DNA of 64,000 bases from Loxodes magnus (lineage: Eukaryota; Ciliophora; Karyorelictea; Loxodida; Loxodidae): assembly GCA_946699065.1 (NCBI GenBank), contig CAMPDV010000246.1:310001-374000 (forward strand), read 5' to 3'. This document shows positions 1 to 11,700 of this stretch, piece by piece. How positions within the stretch are numbered: the stretch's first letter is position 1; every line of letters begins with the position of its first letter. The notes below the pieces were generated by a model. The model was given only the letters and a program-made list of their open reading frames with translations. It was not told the origin of the DNA and did not search any database. The position numbers and the translations under genes were made by a program.

Positions 1-305
1 TTAAATTAACTAAAGTACTTTTAAGCTTTTATTCTTTATTTATAAAAGATATTTAAAATAATATTTTTTATTTTACTTTTGATTGAAAAATAGGATAAGT
101 TTATTTATCACTTTAATACATTATAGAAAGGCAATATTTGGTTATTGCTTTGATATATAATTAAAACATTTAATTAGTTAGTCATTGCATTAAAGTTTTA
201 TGTCTATCTCTTTCTTTTTTCTTTATCACTTATCTCTCTTAAAAATTAAAATTCTATATATATTTAAAATCAAAAATCCTTATTTTTTCTTCAGATAAAA
301 AAAAG

Positions 306-387
306 CGACACCAGCAGGATTTGAACCTGCGCGGGAAATTCCCAACAGATTTCTAGTCTGTCGCCTTAACCACTCGGCCATAGTGTC
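306..387 (-). tRNA. tRNA-Ser (anticodon AGA)
   Basis: Read on the minus strand it folds as a class II tRNA of 82 nt: acceptor GACACTA with TGGTGTC, D arm beginning TGGCCGAG, anticodon loop CTAGAAA with anticodon AGA, a long variable arm, and T loop GGTTCAAATCC. No intron is visible and CCA is not encoded. A run of T follows the 3' end, as expected for a Pol III terminator. It is identical or nearly so to the copies at 25.1, 51.7 and 53.8 kb, and sits at the left edge of a duplicated module. Confidence 0.96.
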
Positions 388-960
388 TTATATAACTCTT
401 GTATTAAACCCTTTTTATAGTAAGCAAACATATTCATATATCTTAATTACCAATCTAACCATTTCGCACCATTAATTAACTAATAAACATATTTTAATAA
501 TACCTAGTTATTTAGCAAGTACAGATTCACCTCAAACAGCTACAAGTAGTTAGTAATAATAAATTAATTTAATTTAATTTAATAAGTGTCTGAAAATTAG
601 AAAATTTGCATCAAACTTAAATAAAGCAATTTAAAAAAAGAAGATAGGAAATAGACTCTTAATAATCTGTTTTAAACATGAAAAGTAATTGATTAATTAA
701 GAAAAATATTCTCAGGCTTAGCGAAATAATTAAATTATTGCTAGAATCAATTAAAGCCAACTAAGGAAGAGATTTAATATTTTTAAATTAAATAGATAGA
801 ATATTCACTAAAAAGGATATATTTCAATAATAGAATATTAAATTTTGATTAAATATATTAGAAGAAGTAGAAAATAATAATAAAATAAATTGAGATAAAT
901 CTAAGAAAAAGATTCTCAAAGCAGAATTAATTAATTTACTAAACAATCTTTGAGAAAAAT
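388..960 (+). pseudogene. Unrecognised ORF fragment, first of three copies
   Basis: Between about 690 and 900 a plus-strand frame read with TAA/TAG as Gln gives a patch with the core KLLLES and, further on, LNQIDRIF. Diverged versions lie at about 38.15-38.40 kb (LLLES, LNQIGRIF) and 54.80-55.06 kb. All three lie next to a family-B kinase remnant and face it tail to tail. The family is not recognised. The shared spacing suggests the downstream neighbour of an ancestral kinase gene, now decayed. The first part of the interval (388-600) is plain AT-rich DNA in which I see nothing. Confidence 0.3.
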
Positions 961-2410
961 GTTTTCATTAAATTTATTTTATTATTTAAAATAACTTTAG
1001 CTTTTATATTATTTATAATTGATAAAAAGTTTTTTTTCTTCTAACTGAATTCATTTATCTAGTGAATTTTGGGAAATAATTATTGCTTAAAGAGTATTAA
1101 TTCTGTACCTGCTGCTATTTATTTCTTTTTTTAATGATTGAAAACTTTTGTCTGTTATTTCTTAAGTTGGAATATTATGAAATAACGTATTTAACTTTTA
1201 AGCCACTCTTTTAGATAATAATCCACTTGTTGTCTTTAATTATTTAAATTTTGCTTTTCCATTTATTGTTTATTTTCGCATTAATAATCTTTACTTATAC
1301 AATTCTTTTAGAAGGAATCTGCCTTCTTTATAAAATATTTTGATTTTTAGTTCCTTATTTTTTTATATTATAGTTGATAGTTATTTCTCTTATATAAGCA
1401 GCTATTTCATAAAAGTAAGTTAAAGATGAACATTCAATTTTCTTAAAGTTTTCTACTTTTTCCATCAGCTATTTTCTATTATAGTTCTATTTATATATTT
1501 TCTAGCTTTTCTTACTATACATAAATTATATCCTGTAAATCTCTTTTTTATATTCAGTTTCTATTTTTTAGTTATAGGTGACTTAGGAAATCTAAAACTT
1601 ACTTAGATCTAAATCATAAATGATTATAAAATATTCAAAATTAATACTTCTTTAAGGATTTGTAATAAGTATCTTAGAAACTAATTCTTTGCATTAATCT
1701 GAGCATTTTAGAATTTATAAATTTGTATCTATAATTGATTAACCATTAATTGTTATTCTCTTTTTCCGTATAAAGGCTTTTTATCCTACTAAAAGTTCAC
1801 ATAAGATAACTACAACACTCCATAAATCTATTTTATAATCATAGAGTATGCCTTCCTTTACAAATTTTAGGGTTTATATAATACTTTATCAAAACTAATT
1901 ATCTAACCCTTTCTTCTTATTCAACTAACTAAGAGAATAAATGATCATCAATTTCAATAATTAGTTGAAGAGAGGAGACACTCAACAAATATTTAATGAT
2001 TCTAAATATTTAATTATTAATTTATTTTCCTAAATAACTTTGAATCCTTCAGTTATTATACCATTTTATCTTTACTAAGTCAGTTTCCACAATATTTACA
2101 AATTATTTAAGAGTATAACCCCCAGCTAGCTTTAAAGCTAAATATGATTTATTGGTAGTTTATAAAACTTAAATTAGTTATATTTTTCTTAGTTTCCTAT
2201 TACAATAATTTAATTTTTATTTCTCAAGTATTTTAGTAAATTTTTCTTATTTAATCATTAGCAATTTTCACATTTCTTTTTAATAAATTAAGTTATTAGC
2301 TTAATTCTATCAAAGCAATTGATTGCCAGCCACAATGGCTCCTTCTTCTACAAAGCTAAGAAATAAGAATTTAATTTCCAACTTTTTTAGCTTTAGTTTT
2401 TAATTGTTAA
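960..2410 (-). pseudogene. Decayed family-B protein kinase
   Basis: Minus-strand remnant of the kinase that is open at 21.2-23.4 kb. Recognisable pieces, 5' to 3': the KKVG start near 2.39 kb, a glycine-loop remnant followed by CFDRIK (intact copy YFDKSK), the H-x-TGA-F-R-S-K end of the catalytic domain near 1.60 kb (intact copies H-P-TGA-L-R-S-K), and the IPTQ stretch of the C-terminal region near 1.16 kb. Catalytic HRD and DFG motifs are not readable and the frame changes repeatedly. One point matters for the genetic code: where the intact copies have TGA just after the glycine loop, this copy seems to have TGG near 2.33 kb. A sister remnant lies at 55.6-57.0 kb. Confidence 0.6.
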
Positions 2411-2910
2411 GCTTTTATTTATAAAATTATATTAAATTAGGAAAGTGTTTAAAATATTGGACTATAACTAAAATCCTAATTAAGGACAATTAAATTAAAT
2501 GCCTTAGTGCATCTTATTATTTACCTTATAGCTATTAGCAAATTAGTAGGATTCTTCTATCAAGAGTAAAGAAAAATGAAATTAATTTAATTTAATATTA
2601 GCTTTATAATTAAATAGCTTCTATTACTTTTAAGTCATAAGTATCCTAATTACTTTTTATGATTAATACCTTTACTGTTTTTAAAGTAGGGCTAATAGAT
2701 TAAACAAGAAAATTAAATATGAATAGAAACTTCGCTAGATGAATGTGTTTAATATATTTAGTCTGTAAATAAATAAATTTGGTTGTAATTAAATAGACTG
2801 CTTATATTATATTTTTATTATTTGGATAGCTTATTTAAACTTAGTTATTTAGAATATTAAAAGTTTATAAAATAAACCTACCAAACTCCAAAAATTAAGA
2901 TTATTATATA

Positions 2911-3410
2911 GTTGTTCGAAGGTGAACAACAAGGTCATCTTTATCAGAGGTTGGGGAAGTTAAGTACCCATAATCGACTTTATGTCTTCCTCTGCTTTGG
3001 CTTGACCTCGAGACATAAGATTCTTAGACCTTCGACACTGGCTTGGCTTGGCTTCGTTTATTTTTAATTCTGGAACGAAAAAGAAATAATATTGCGAGCT
3101 TCATCAGAGGTGGGGAATTTAAGTACCCATAATTGACACATGTCGTCCTCTGCTTTGGTGATGCAATGAGACACAATCCTGCCATGTCCTTGGACCTCCA
3201 GCAAGTATTAAAGATTACGAGTATTCTAAAATTATATCAGTATTGAACATTTTTATCAGTACTGAATAATTATACCAGTACTGAACAAGGTTTATCAGTA
3301 TCTGATAATTTTATCAGTAACAAACATTCTTGTCAGTATGAAACATTTTTTTTAAAGAGCTGCGCACCAATGAGAGTGCTACGCGCTCTATAATCAAATT
3401 TATTTATTTA
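2911..3410 (+). mobile_element. Retroposon family A, full-length copy 1
   Basis: About 500 bp, richer in G+C than its surroundings and repeated at 43.7 kb and, inverted, at 55.1 kb. It begins GTTCTTCGAAGGTGAACAAC-like, then carries a module with the core TTAAGTACCCATAAT twice (about 2.95 and 3.12 kb), then about six units of 19-20 bp with core ATCAGTACTGAA (3.23-3.35 kb), and ends in a GC-rich hairpin (3357-3388) followed by TATAATC and TTTATTTATTTA. No coding frame is evident. It looks like a non-autonomous retroposon whose 3' tail is shared with families B and C. Confidence 0.7.
3235..3350 (+). repeat. 19-20 bp tandem array inside retroposon A
   Basis: About six degenerate units with the core TATCAGTACTGAA, each holding the short palindrome CAGTACTG or a decayed form of it. 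The same array is present in the copies at about 43.86-43.98 kb and 55.18-55.30 kb, so it was part of the element before it spread. Confidence 0.75.
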
Positions 3411-5185
3411 TAAGTTAATAGTTGAATTTGATTGATCCATTAGCATTTAATTATAATAATCATTGCCACGACTCTAATCAACTAATATTAAACCAAATTT
3501 TATTTAAATTATATCTTTCAGTACATCTCCTTACATATTTAAGAATGATCCATTGCTATTATTCAAAATCCTTGAGCTATTAATAGTCTAAATATAAGAA
3601 ATTTATTAAATAGCATAACACTTTTTCATAGTTAGATTCACTTATTTTTATTATTTTATAATTTATTATTAAAATAGTTTGAACAATAGTTATTTAAACT
3701 AAAGCTTTCATAATCTCATACTGAAATAATTTTTTAACCTTTTTTCTAGAAAAGCTTTGTATTATTTTTATATGCAAAGTTTAAAAATCTATAAGCAGGA
3801 AATTTACTCTAATATAAAATTAAGGAGTTTCTATTTATAATTTAATCTTTAAATATTATAAATTTAAAAAGATCTTTATTAAATCCACATCATGATATGG
3901 ATATAAAATTGAGTATTAGGTACCATTAATATAATAGTTCACTAATATATAAAGCTGTAGAAAGTTTTTAAGATACAACTGTTTTTGAAACAATCACCTC
4001 TTTATATATTTCTATTTATATTTTATAAAATAATTTTATTTTTATCTGCTTAAAAAATATTTCTTTATGAACAACTTTAGCGAAGAGTCTCCTTATACCT
4101 TTTACTTTATTTTTTCTTAAGATGGTCTTTTATATTCTTACTTTAAAGAATTGCATAGCATTAATTTATTATGTTTATTGGATTATGAAAAGAACCTCTT
4201 GAACATTTAAAAATATTTATAATCTTAGCAAATAAATATACAAGTTATAGAGTTATTTCTCTTTTGTCTAATTAAAAATTAAAGCTTTATACTTTAGATT
4301 TAGTAAATTAGTTTTATGGATTTTTCTTTCAAAATATAAAAGGAAAAATATTATGAAATATGAAGAAGCTTTATAGTTTATATCTTTTTAGTTAATTTTT
4401 AAGATATTATCTTATAACTTTTAAAATGAAACCAAGAATTTGGACATAAGTAACTGAAAATTCGTATAAGTTTAGGATAATAATAAAGAGCTAAAAATAA
4501 TGTATGATTGTAAGGAAATTTAAGCATATAAGCATATTAAATTTATGGAATAGCGTTTTCAAAAAGAGATAAGAAATGATAAAATAAGGAAAACTTTAAT
4601 TCTCATAAAATAAACTAAAGATATTGTTGAGAGAGAATTTAATACTAAAAATGACAAAATTATTAATATTTTCTCATCCTATCAAATAACTATAATTTAG
4701 TTATTTTTTAGAGCTTGTTTGCTACATGAATTTTTTATGAATTTAAGAGAAAGTTAAATTAATAAATTTAACCAAAATAGATTAGATAATTAAACTTAAT
4801 GTTAGCATAATAATATAAGTAAACTAACTTAAAAAATAATTAAATTGCTTAGGATGTTATAAATAATTAGTATTTCTTTAAATCTATTTTTAACCTTCTT
4901 AAAGTAATATGATAAATATACTAAAGATTTACGAATAAAAATAATTTAAGAAACTAAAATATTGCTATATAATTGTTTAAATTTAGTTGTAGATAATCAT
5001 TAAATAATAGCTAATTACATTTATTATTAACATACAAAGAAGATTATAGAATATTATGCAATCGCTAAAATAAAAGTTTATGAGAATATATTGTGTTTAA
5101 GTAATCTACTAAGAGTAAAAAGTAAGTTATATAGCACAAATTTTCTTATTAAAAATAGACAATTAGATTTTTAAATTAAATTAAA
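3411..5185. other. AT-rich stretch with no recognised gene
   Basis: About 1.8 kb of AT-rich DNA. The last part (about 5020-5100) matches the sequence at 39.36-39.41 kb, upstream of another tRNA-Leu copy, so it belongs to the duplicated tRNA-Leu module. I see no gene in the rest. Confidence 0.5.
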
Positions 5186-5800
5186 GTGTTAAAGAAAGAT
5201 CGTCTACTTAAGAGCTTCCTACTTCCTTATTCAACCAATAGGAATTTGATCTCTAGGTGGCCTTCTCCTCCCTTCACTGTCAAGTTTTCGGAATGGTTGT
5301 CTCTTTATAAAGCTTACTTTCTTCTTATAAATTTCTCCATTCCTGGTTGGGTAAAATTAGGTTAGGTCATTCCATTTTTTCTATTAAATCTTCTTTCTCT
5401 TCCAGCATTGTCTCCAAGGTGGTCTGTTCTCCTGCAGATGTAACATTTTTTCCTAAAATATTTCCCTTTAGTTTGTTCAATTGGCTTATTATTCTCTTAT
5501 TCGATCTCCATTGGGATAGATTGCATAACTTATTATTTTACACTTGTCTCTAATTTTTCCAATTTAATATGAATATTTTCATTCGATTCGTATAATTGTT
5601 CCAGCTGCCTATCGAATTCATCAATTCTGATATTCATTGCAGCCTGGTTTAAGTTTCTAGGAGCATGGATTTCCTCATCTTCTAAATGCTCTTGCTGTTC
5701 TTAAGCTAGTTCTTCAATCTGTTTTTCCAGATCTTTATTTTTTCCTATTAATGCTAAGATAAGCTTAGCCATTTCCTCCTTCGTAGACAATTAGATAATA
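5185..5800 (-). mobile_element. Retroelement ORF1/Gag-like remnant (coiled coil + zinc knuckle)
   Basis: Minus strand, apparent start ATG at 5772. The N-terminal ~70 residues are rich in Glu, Leu and Gln and look like a coiled coil (KDLEKQIEELAQ). Next come SIPMEIE, a basic patch, and a Cys-x2-Cys-x4-His knuckle start (CYICRRTDH), then a basic C-terminal part. The same architecture with SIPMEIE and RCYIC recurs at 6.5-7.3 kb, and the C-terminal part matches 54.05-54.29 kb. The homologous interval at 39.41 kb lacks this 0.7 kb, so it is an insertion into the tRNA-Leu module. It looks broken, with about one or two breaks. LINE ORF1 and LTR-type Gag cannot be separated without a linked reverse transcriptase. 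Confidence 0.6.
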
Positions 5801-5922
5801 TAAAAAAATATTATTAATGAGATTGTTGAAATTAGACAGAATTGTCCTTTACAAGGCTAGAAATTTATATTGTTGCTATAAATTTAAATTTTAATCTAAA
5901 AGATTTATCATTTTAATTAAAA

Positions 5923-6006
5923 TGCATGCGGTGAGATTTGAACTCACGCGGGATTTCTCCCACTAGAACTTGAGTCTAGCGCCTTGGACCGCTCGGCCAC
6001 ACATGC
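5923..6006 (-). tRNA. tRNA-Leu (anticodon CAA)
   Basis: Class II tRNA, 84 nt including the discriminator: acceptor GCATGTG with CGCATGC, anticodon stem CTAGA/TCTAG around loop CTCAAGT (anticodon CAA), long variable arm, T loop GTTCAAATC. No intron interrupts the anticodon loop, although tRNA-Leu(CAA) genes carry one in many eukaryotes. A T run follows the 3' end. Copies lie at 39.6 and 60.0 kb. Confidence 0.96.
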
Positions 6007-6509
6007 TTATTTACTCTTACTAATATCTGATTTATATAGCAATTAATGATATTATATTTGTCTTAAAACTTAACTATATTTTATTAAAGCTTCATTAATA
6101 AATGAAATAACTATTAATTGGATAGAGCATAACATGTTATCAAGCTGCATTACTTTTAATATCTCAAATAATTAAAAGCAAGCATAAAATCTTAAATGAT
6201 CACATATATCAATTATTATTTTTATTATTAGTTACCATTAATTTCTTAAGGAAAAGCCTCATTAATTGATAGTATTTAATTATATCTTTAACTATTGCTT
6301 TATACAATTAACTTTTACTCTCTAAAGACATGCTATTTAATCTAAAACTTTAGTATAACTATCTCGCTTTCAGGAAACTAAGAAGTTATTGGTTCCTTTT
6401 ATTTCTTATTTATCATGATGTTCATTTCAAAAAATTAATTAGATTGCTAATATCTATTTATTTTCATTTATAGTACTTTTTTATAAACAATTTATTAAAA
6501 ATAAATAAA
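6007..6509. other. AT-rich spacer
   Basis: No gene or RNA structure recognised. The first ~100 bases after the tRNA-Leu are similar in all three tRNA-Leu copies. Confidence 0.5.
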
Positions 6510-7330
6510 ATGGCACCTAACAAATAATAGACCTCTATTAACGAACATTTTAAAAATAAGAATAACAACCTAATTTAATTGAATAATCATCTTAATAAGA
6601 CTAAGAATAATCATCTTAGGCATCCTAGCGTAATCAGTACGAGCAAAGGATATCAAGAATATAATAAGAGCTAAAACAGTAAAGATTAAGAGTAGAAAAA
6701 ATGCTAGATAAATTGATTTAATAACTAGATCTTCAATTTCCAGCAATAAAAGAAACTCTTGATAAGCTTTAAGAGGCAATTGTAGCTAAATTTTAATATA
6801 TTGACAAAGAATTCTATGAAATTCCTCCTTTATTTTAATTCCAATTCCCTAGATTCTAATATGAGATTAAAGAACTTTAAGTAAAGTAAGAATAATAACA
6901 GCTAGCAGTTTAAAAATTTCAAGATTAGTAATCAAGCATTCCAATGGAAATCGAACCTGAATAATAATAAGAGACAAATAAGATAAATTACTATCGTAGA
7001 AAGATCAGGTGCTATATATGTCAAAAAAACCACTGCTGAAGAATGGGCTGAAAGAAAAATGAAATTGAAAGAATTAGTAAGAAATAAATATTAGACGAAC
7101 TTTTCTGCATTTGACCAGCAAGAACAGGATAAATATATAGGAAAACATTTTACAACTCAAAACTTCAAGAATAAAACAACAAGTGAAATAGAAACTAGAA
7201 GAGCAAATGGTTTTTGGGTGGAAGATAAGGATGGCAGGCTAGCGAAATCCTACGCCATCCTTTAGTTTGGGAGAGAGCGGAATCAAGTTAGCTGTGAAGT
7301 TCTCTTCTAAGACTATAAACTTAATTTAAC
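6510..7330 (+). mobile_element. Retroelement ORF1/Gag-like remnant, same family as 5.2-5.8 kb
   Basis: Plus-strand coding-like region. One frame shows a coiled-coil-like segment (KETLDKLQEA), then SIPMEIEPE, a basic patch and RCYICQKNH, matching the order in the minus-strand copy at 5.2-5.8 kb. Another frame is open downstream (AEEWAERKMKLKEL) to about 7.4 kb. The two copies flank the tRNA-Leu in opposite orientation. The element looks decayed. No reverse transcriptase or protease follows. Confidence 0.5.
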
Positions 7331-7700
7331 CTTTTTTTAAAATAAGATTATGAGATATTAAAAGAGTGAAATTTAAATTATTAAGTCAAAACATTAAAAT
7401 GATAAATGATAAACTTAAAAACTAAATAAGCCTAAGAAAGGAAAGCAGGATATATTACTAATGTTCATATTGATTATTAATAGAAATAATAAATATTAAA
7501 ATAAAAGAAAAGTTAGGCTAAAAAAATAATATAAATTAGAAATTAAAAAGTTTAAAATTAGTTTAATAGTATATATTAAATAAATTAGATTTAAATTTAT
7601 TTTATTGTTTATGTTTACTATGTAAGTGAATTAATTCTTCTTAATTATATTAATTTAAATCTTTCCCCTATGAGGTTGCGTTCCATTTTTTCTTTCTTGA
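7331..7700. other. AT-rich spacer
   Basis: No gene, RNA or repeat recognised. Confidence 0.5.
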
Positions 7701-8640
7701 CTTTCTTTATTAAATTAAATTAAATTAAAATTAACTAAATGTTAAGAGTTTTCTAGCTTGCTGGAGTTCCAACCAGCTTCACTCTGCCATTTTTTTTACA
7801 TGGATGTAGACCATGACCTTTTTTGATAAGTGGCAGGCTACCACTAATAAATTTAAGTAGATCTTGCAAGGAGTTTTTATCTATATATTCCAGTTTTTTG
7901 TTATCCATAATTTGCTAAGTCGACATCATGTTTTTTATTGTTCCTTTTCATTTAATCTTTCTTCATTATTAACAGTTTCTTAGTAGATGGTAGCTTGATT
8001 GACAGTATCTGCAATGTTTATTTGATTATTGTTAAATTGTACTTACATTAAAAAAATTTTCTATTTTTTCAAGTCTTTTAATAATGTTATTATCGTAATT
8101 TTCAGATTATTTTTATGGGTTAAATTGTTTTTCGCACGACAGTGGCTATTTTTCGACTTCAATCTTTTAAGAATATTTAAAGTTTTGCTAAGATTATTTT
8201 CAGAGTTGCTCTTCCGTTACTAGGTTGTTTTCAATAAGTTAGTTTTTTAATATTACATGTTCATTGCTTTAGTCTTCTATAAAGTTTGTTAACTCCCTTA
8301 TTTAAAGATTTTAATTGTAAATTGTTTCTTCGTATTTAATTATTTGCGCTTACATTGCCTCAATCTTGATTTGTAGATCTTCCTGGATCTGTATTTTATG
8401 TTTGTTAGATTCAATTGCATCTGTCATAATTTTGCCTTACGAAGATGACTTGAATCTAATTCCTATCTTTCCTATTTGCGTAACTCCTGCACCGCCTTTT
8501 TTTAGCTTTTCTTATTTAATTTTTAGAAAGGCGGATGTTTTGTTCCATCTTTTTTTATTTTCTTCCTGCCTTTCTTTTAAATTGATATGCACTATTAAAT
8601 TGATTGATTTTTATATTAATATATAAAATATTAGATAAAA
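7700..8640 (-). mobile_element. Retroelement ORF remnant, KYEETIYNQ family, copy 1
   Basis: Minus-strand coding-like region read with TAA/TAG as Gln. A coiled-coil N-terminal segment carries KYEETIYNQ, and a C-terminal patch reads KKGHGLHPC, suggestive of the His and last Cys of a zinc knuckle. The copy at 12.5-13.2 kb shares YEETIYNQ and EGHGIHP in the same order. It looks decayed, with several breaks. It lies between tRNA-Leu and the kinase-A copy, and is missing from the parallel modules at 39.9 and 60-61.8 kb, so it is an insertion. Confidence 0.5.
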
Positions 8641-9039
8641 ATGAGATTCAAGACTCTAAAATAAATTTATTATATTCTTAAAATTATTTCAATAATTTAA
8701 AATAATTATAGATTTCCTTTAAGAATTTATAAGAATTTTTATAGCTATCTAACCAAAATAAACTGTAATAGTAAAAGGTATATTTATAGCCTAAGAAAAC
8801 ATAGCATCTTAAATTAAATTAAAAATAATATTGTTTGCTTAATAGCTTTTAAGTTTTATGTCTAAACTCGATACACTTCTTCTTTTAAGTACTCTCGAAA
8901 ATGTTATAGTATTTCTTCTTGTCTCATTAAATTTAGATTTACTTGTCTATTTTTCATTAAGTTTTAGAAAAAAATATAGCATCTTAAGTTTAATTTAAAT
9001 GAGATTATAATTAGAAGTTAATAAGTATAAATTTTTCCT

Positions 9040-10628
9040 TCATTTCTTCTTGTTGGCTTTTTTCTCTTCGTTTCATCTTTTGCTCGAGTATGAATTTGAT
9101 TTGCTATTTTATTCTTGCTATTCTATTGGCATTATATTCTCTTGAGCTTGTCTATTGGAGATTTTAACTACATTTACTATTGTTTTATAGAAAGTCTGAT
9201 TTTAATCGTTATAATCCTAAAAAGCTTGCTCTGGATTTTATTATGGTTTAGTAATTACTTGCACTAAACTCTAAAGATATAATTTTTCTAAAATTTCTTC
9301 TTCGCTTTCTGCTTCTTATATTTCAGATAAAGAGAAATCCTTCATTTCAAGTAAATCTTTTATTTAATTTTCATTTACCTAAAACTGAGTACACAGTGGA
9401 AATTCCGTTACTTTCGCTAAAAGATCCTTATTTGACATTTTATTCGCATTCATATTTTTAATCTCAATAGCTATAAGCTCAATTTGGCTTCCAAAGTAAT
9501 CTAATCTATCAGCTACTTCTTCTATTTACTAGTGTATTTAAAAGTATTATCCATAATTGTTGCATTTAACTAAAATTTAATAAAAGAAATGGTTAGCTAT
9601 TTTAGTTAAGCCTAATTATAGTTCCAAATGGCCTTACTCTTCAGCTTCATCTAGTCACTAACCAGTTTATTATATCAGTGCTTTTATTTGGTTAACAATA
9701 TTTTAAATGTCTATTTCTTTCATTTTAAAGTGTAGGAGCTTAAAATTTCGTTGAAAATCACTTATGACTTATTATTTCGTAAATGCTTTTCCTTTAAAAT
9801 GGATTTAGTTACAACATTTTATCTAGCAAATCTTTACACTCAGGGCTGCAATTTAAACTCTAGATCGCTTATTAAGCATTTTGCTAGTTCAAAAAGGATT
9901 ATATATAGCCTTAAGAATCTCTTGGCAAAAACCTTAAGCCAGTTAGCATAAAATAAAGTATACATCCTGCACTTCATATATCTACTTTGAGGCTTTGCAT
10001 ATATTACTTAGAAAATACTTCAGGTGCTGAAAAATTTCTTGTTCCACATTATGCAATTTCTTATTATGAACTTTTTGCCAAATTTTTAGATAAGCCAAAA
10101 TCAGCTATTTTTAAACGATAAACTTCTGCTTACTTAGTGATAAGAAGATTATCAGACTTAATGTCTCTATGTATTATATTTTTATCAGCTAAGTACTTCA
10201 ATCCATTGCAAATATCTTTGAATAGCTATTAAGCTTAAGTTTCATTCAGTTTTTTATTCTCATTATTTAACATGAATCTTTTAAGAGTTCCACCAGAGAC
10301 ATACTCTTATATAATCCAAACTTAATTCTCTTCATCCATTAAGTTTCCATATATTTTAACTATATCCTCACACTGAAGGCCTTCACTATTTTATGTCTTT
10401 CTACTTTTATATAGTTCAATTAACTCATTAGCATTAGGAATGTTCCTGGGAATGTTTTCATAATATAGTATTTTCAAAGCTACATAGCAGTTAGGATACT
10501 AATCAGGAGGATTTACTTCTAGGATGTTACTAGGTTCATTCTTTTTGCAAGCTAAAAAAAACAGAGCCCATACCTCCCTAAGCAATCTTTTTAAAAATCG
10601 TATAACTCCCCTTGATTTAAGCTTCCAT
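9040..10628 (-). pseudogene. Protein kinase family A, copy 1, with two frameshifts
   Basis: Sister of the open gene at 61.8-63.4 kb. From the start (ATG at 10628-10626): glycine loop AQGGMGSV, YVALKIL with the lysine, [14 protein letters not shown], then CGTRNFSAPE, VDI-TGA-SAGC and a long charged C-terminal extension ending KKANKKK then TGA. The family is Ser/Thr kinase, broadly calcium-calmodulin/CHK-like; I cannot name a subfamily. HRDIKSDN replaces the usual K-P-E-N of copy 2. Length is 1589 bp against 1587 in copy 2: one extra A in an 8-A run (about 10554-10561; 7 A in copy 2), just after the glycine loop, and one extra base near 9725. In-frame TGA at 9974-9976 and 9758-9760 match the tryptophan positions of copy 2. 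Either a young pseudogene or assembly errors in homopolymers. Confidence 0.85.
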
Positions 10629-11700
10629 TTTATAAAGTAGGAAATTACCTTGAACTTAAATAAAATGAAACTAAAGCGGAATAAATAAGGAAGTAAGCTC
10701 TGTTGCTTATAGCAAGGTTTAGCAGATTTAGATAATTCTAATTTATAATTAATAGTTATTACTAAGTAGTTTAATTATAATCTCTTTATTACTACATTTT
10801 AGATTTTACTCTTCTAGATTATGCTTTATAAGTGTTGACGCTAGATAATTAACCTTTTACTATTTAACTTTTTACTAATACATTTTATTTTATAATCAGT
10901 TTAGTTTGTAAAGCAGTGGGATAAGCTTTAATAAAATATACCCATTAGTTAGACTAAGAAACTGTAAAGAATAAATAGCTGAAATCCATAAAAGCAACTA
11001 AGCTATTATAAGTGAAATTACTACAACCACTATTTCCTTATCATTATACTGTATTATAAATAACTAGCTATTAAATTAAGCTTTTACACTAAAAGGGATA
11101 TATTTAATCTTTATTTAGAAAGCTTTATCTAGATACTTGTTTAATTATTCAAATTATCATCAAGTTAGCAATAAGTTGCTATTTACCAAGCTTCATATAA
11201 ACAAATATTCAAGTTAGTCAAAACATTTAATTCATACAAACTTAATACCTAAAGTAACGGCAGAAAGGGGAAATAGTAGCTTAAATAATAAAAAATACAA
11301 ATAAGCATTTTATTAATTATTATAAGTATAAATCCTAGAATAAACTTAGTCTCAGAAGCCTTAAAATTTAAGTTAATCTGAATAAGCAAATTTTAAATAA
11401 AGCTATGCAAATATATTATTATCATAATACAAAATAAGTTAGTATTAAATCTAATTATTTGCAAGCTATTATATAAAGCTATAAAGACTATATTCAATTA
11501 TTATTATATAAAATTAAATGCCACATAAGAAACTATAAAACCTATCTTCTAATCAACAGTGGAATAAAATATCAATGGTAAAGAAATACCAGATTAGCCA
11601 TAGATATCTTATTCAAGAATTCGAACTTGGAGAAGAAATAGAAGATTTCAATGAGTTTTACAATGAATCTGGATACTTTTTATAAATTAATATGTGGCAA
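10629..11700. other. Upstream flank of kinase A and AT-rich spacer
   Basis: The first few hundred bases resemble the flank of the second kinase-A copy (63.36-63.65 kb; for example AGTTGATGCTAGATAATTAA-like sequence), so the duplication includes upstream DNA. No promoter motif or gene recognised in the rest. Confidence 0.45.

Noticed and set aside
3235-3350. CRISPR-like direct repeats in element A
   Set aside because: Units are adjacent and degenerate without spacers, and are carried inside a dispersed retroposon.
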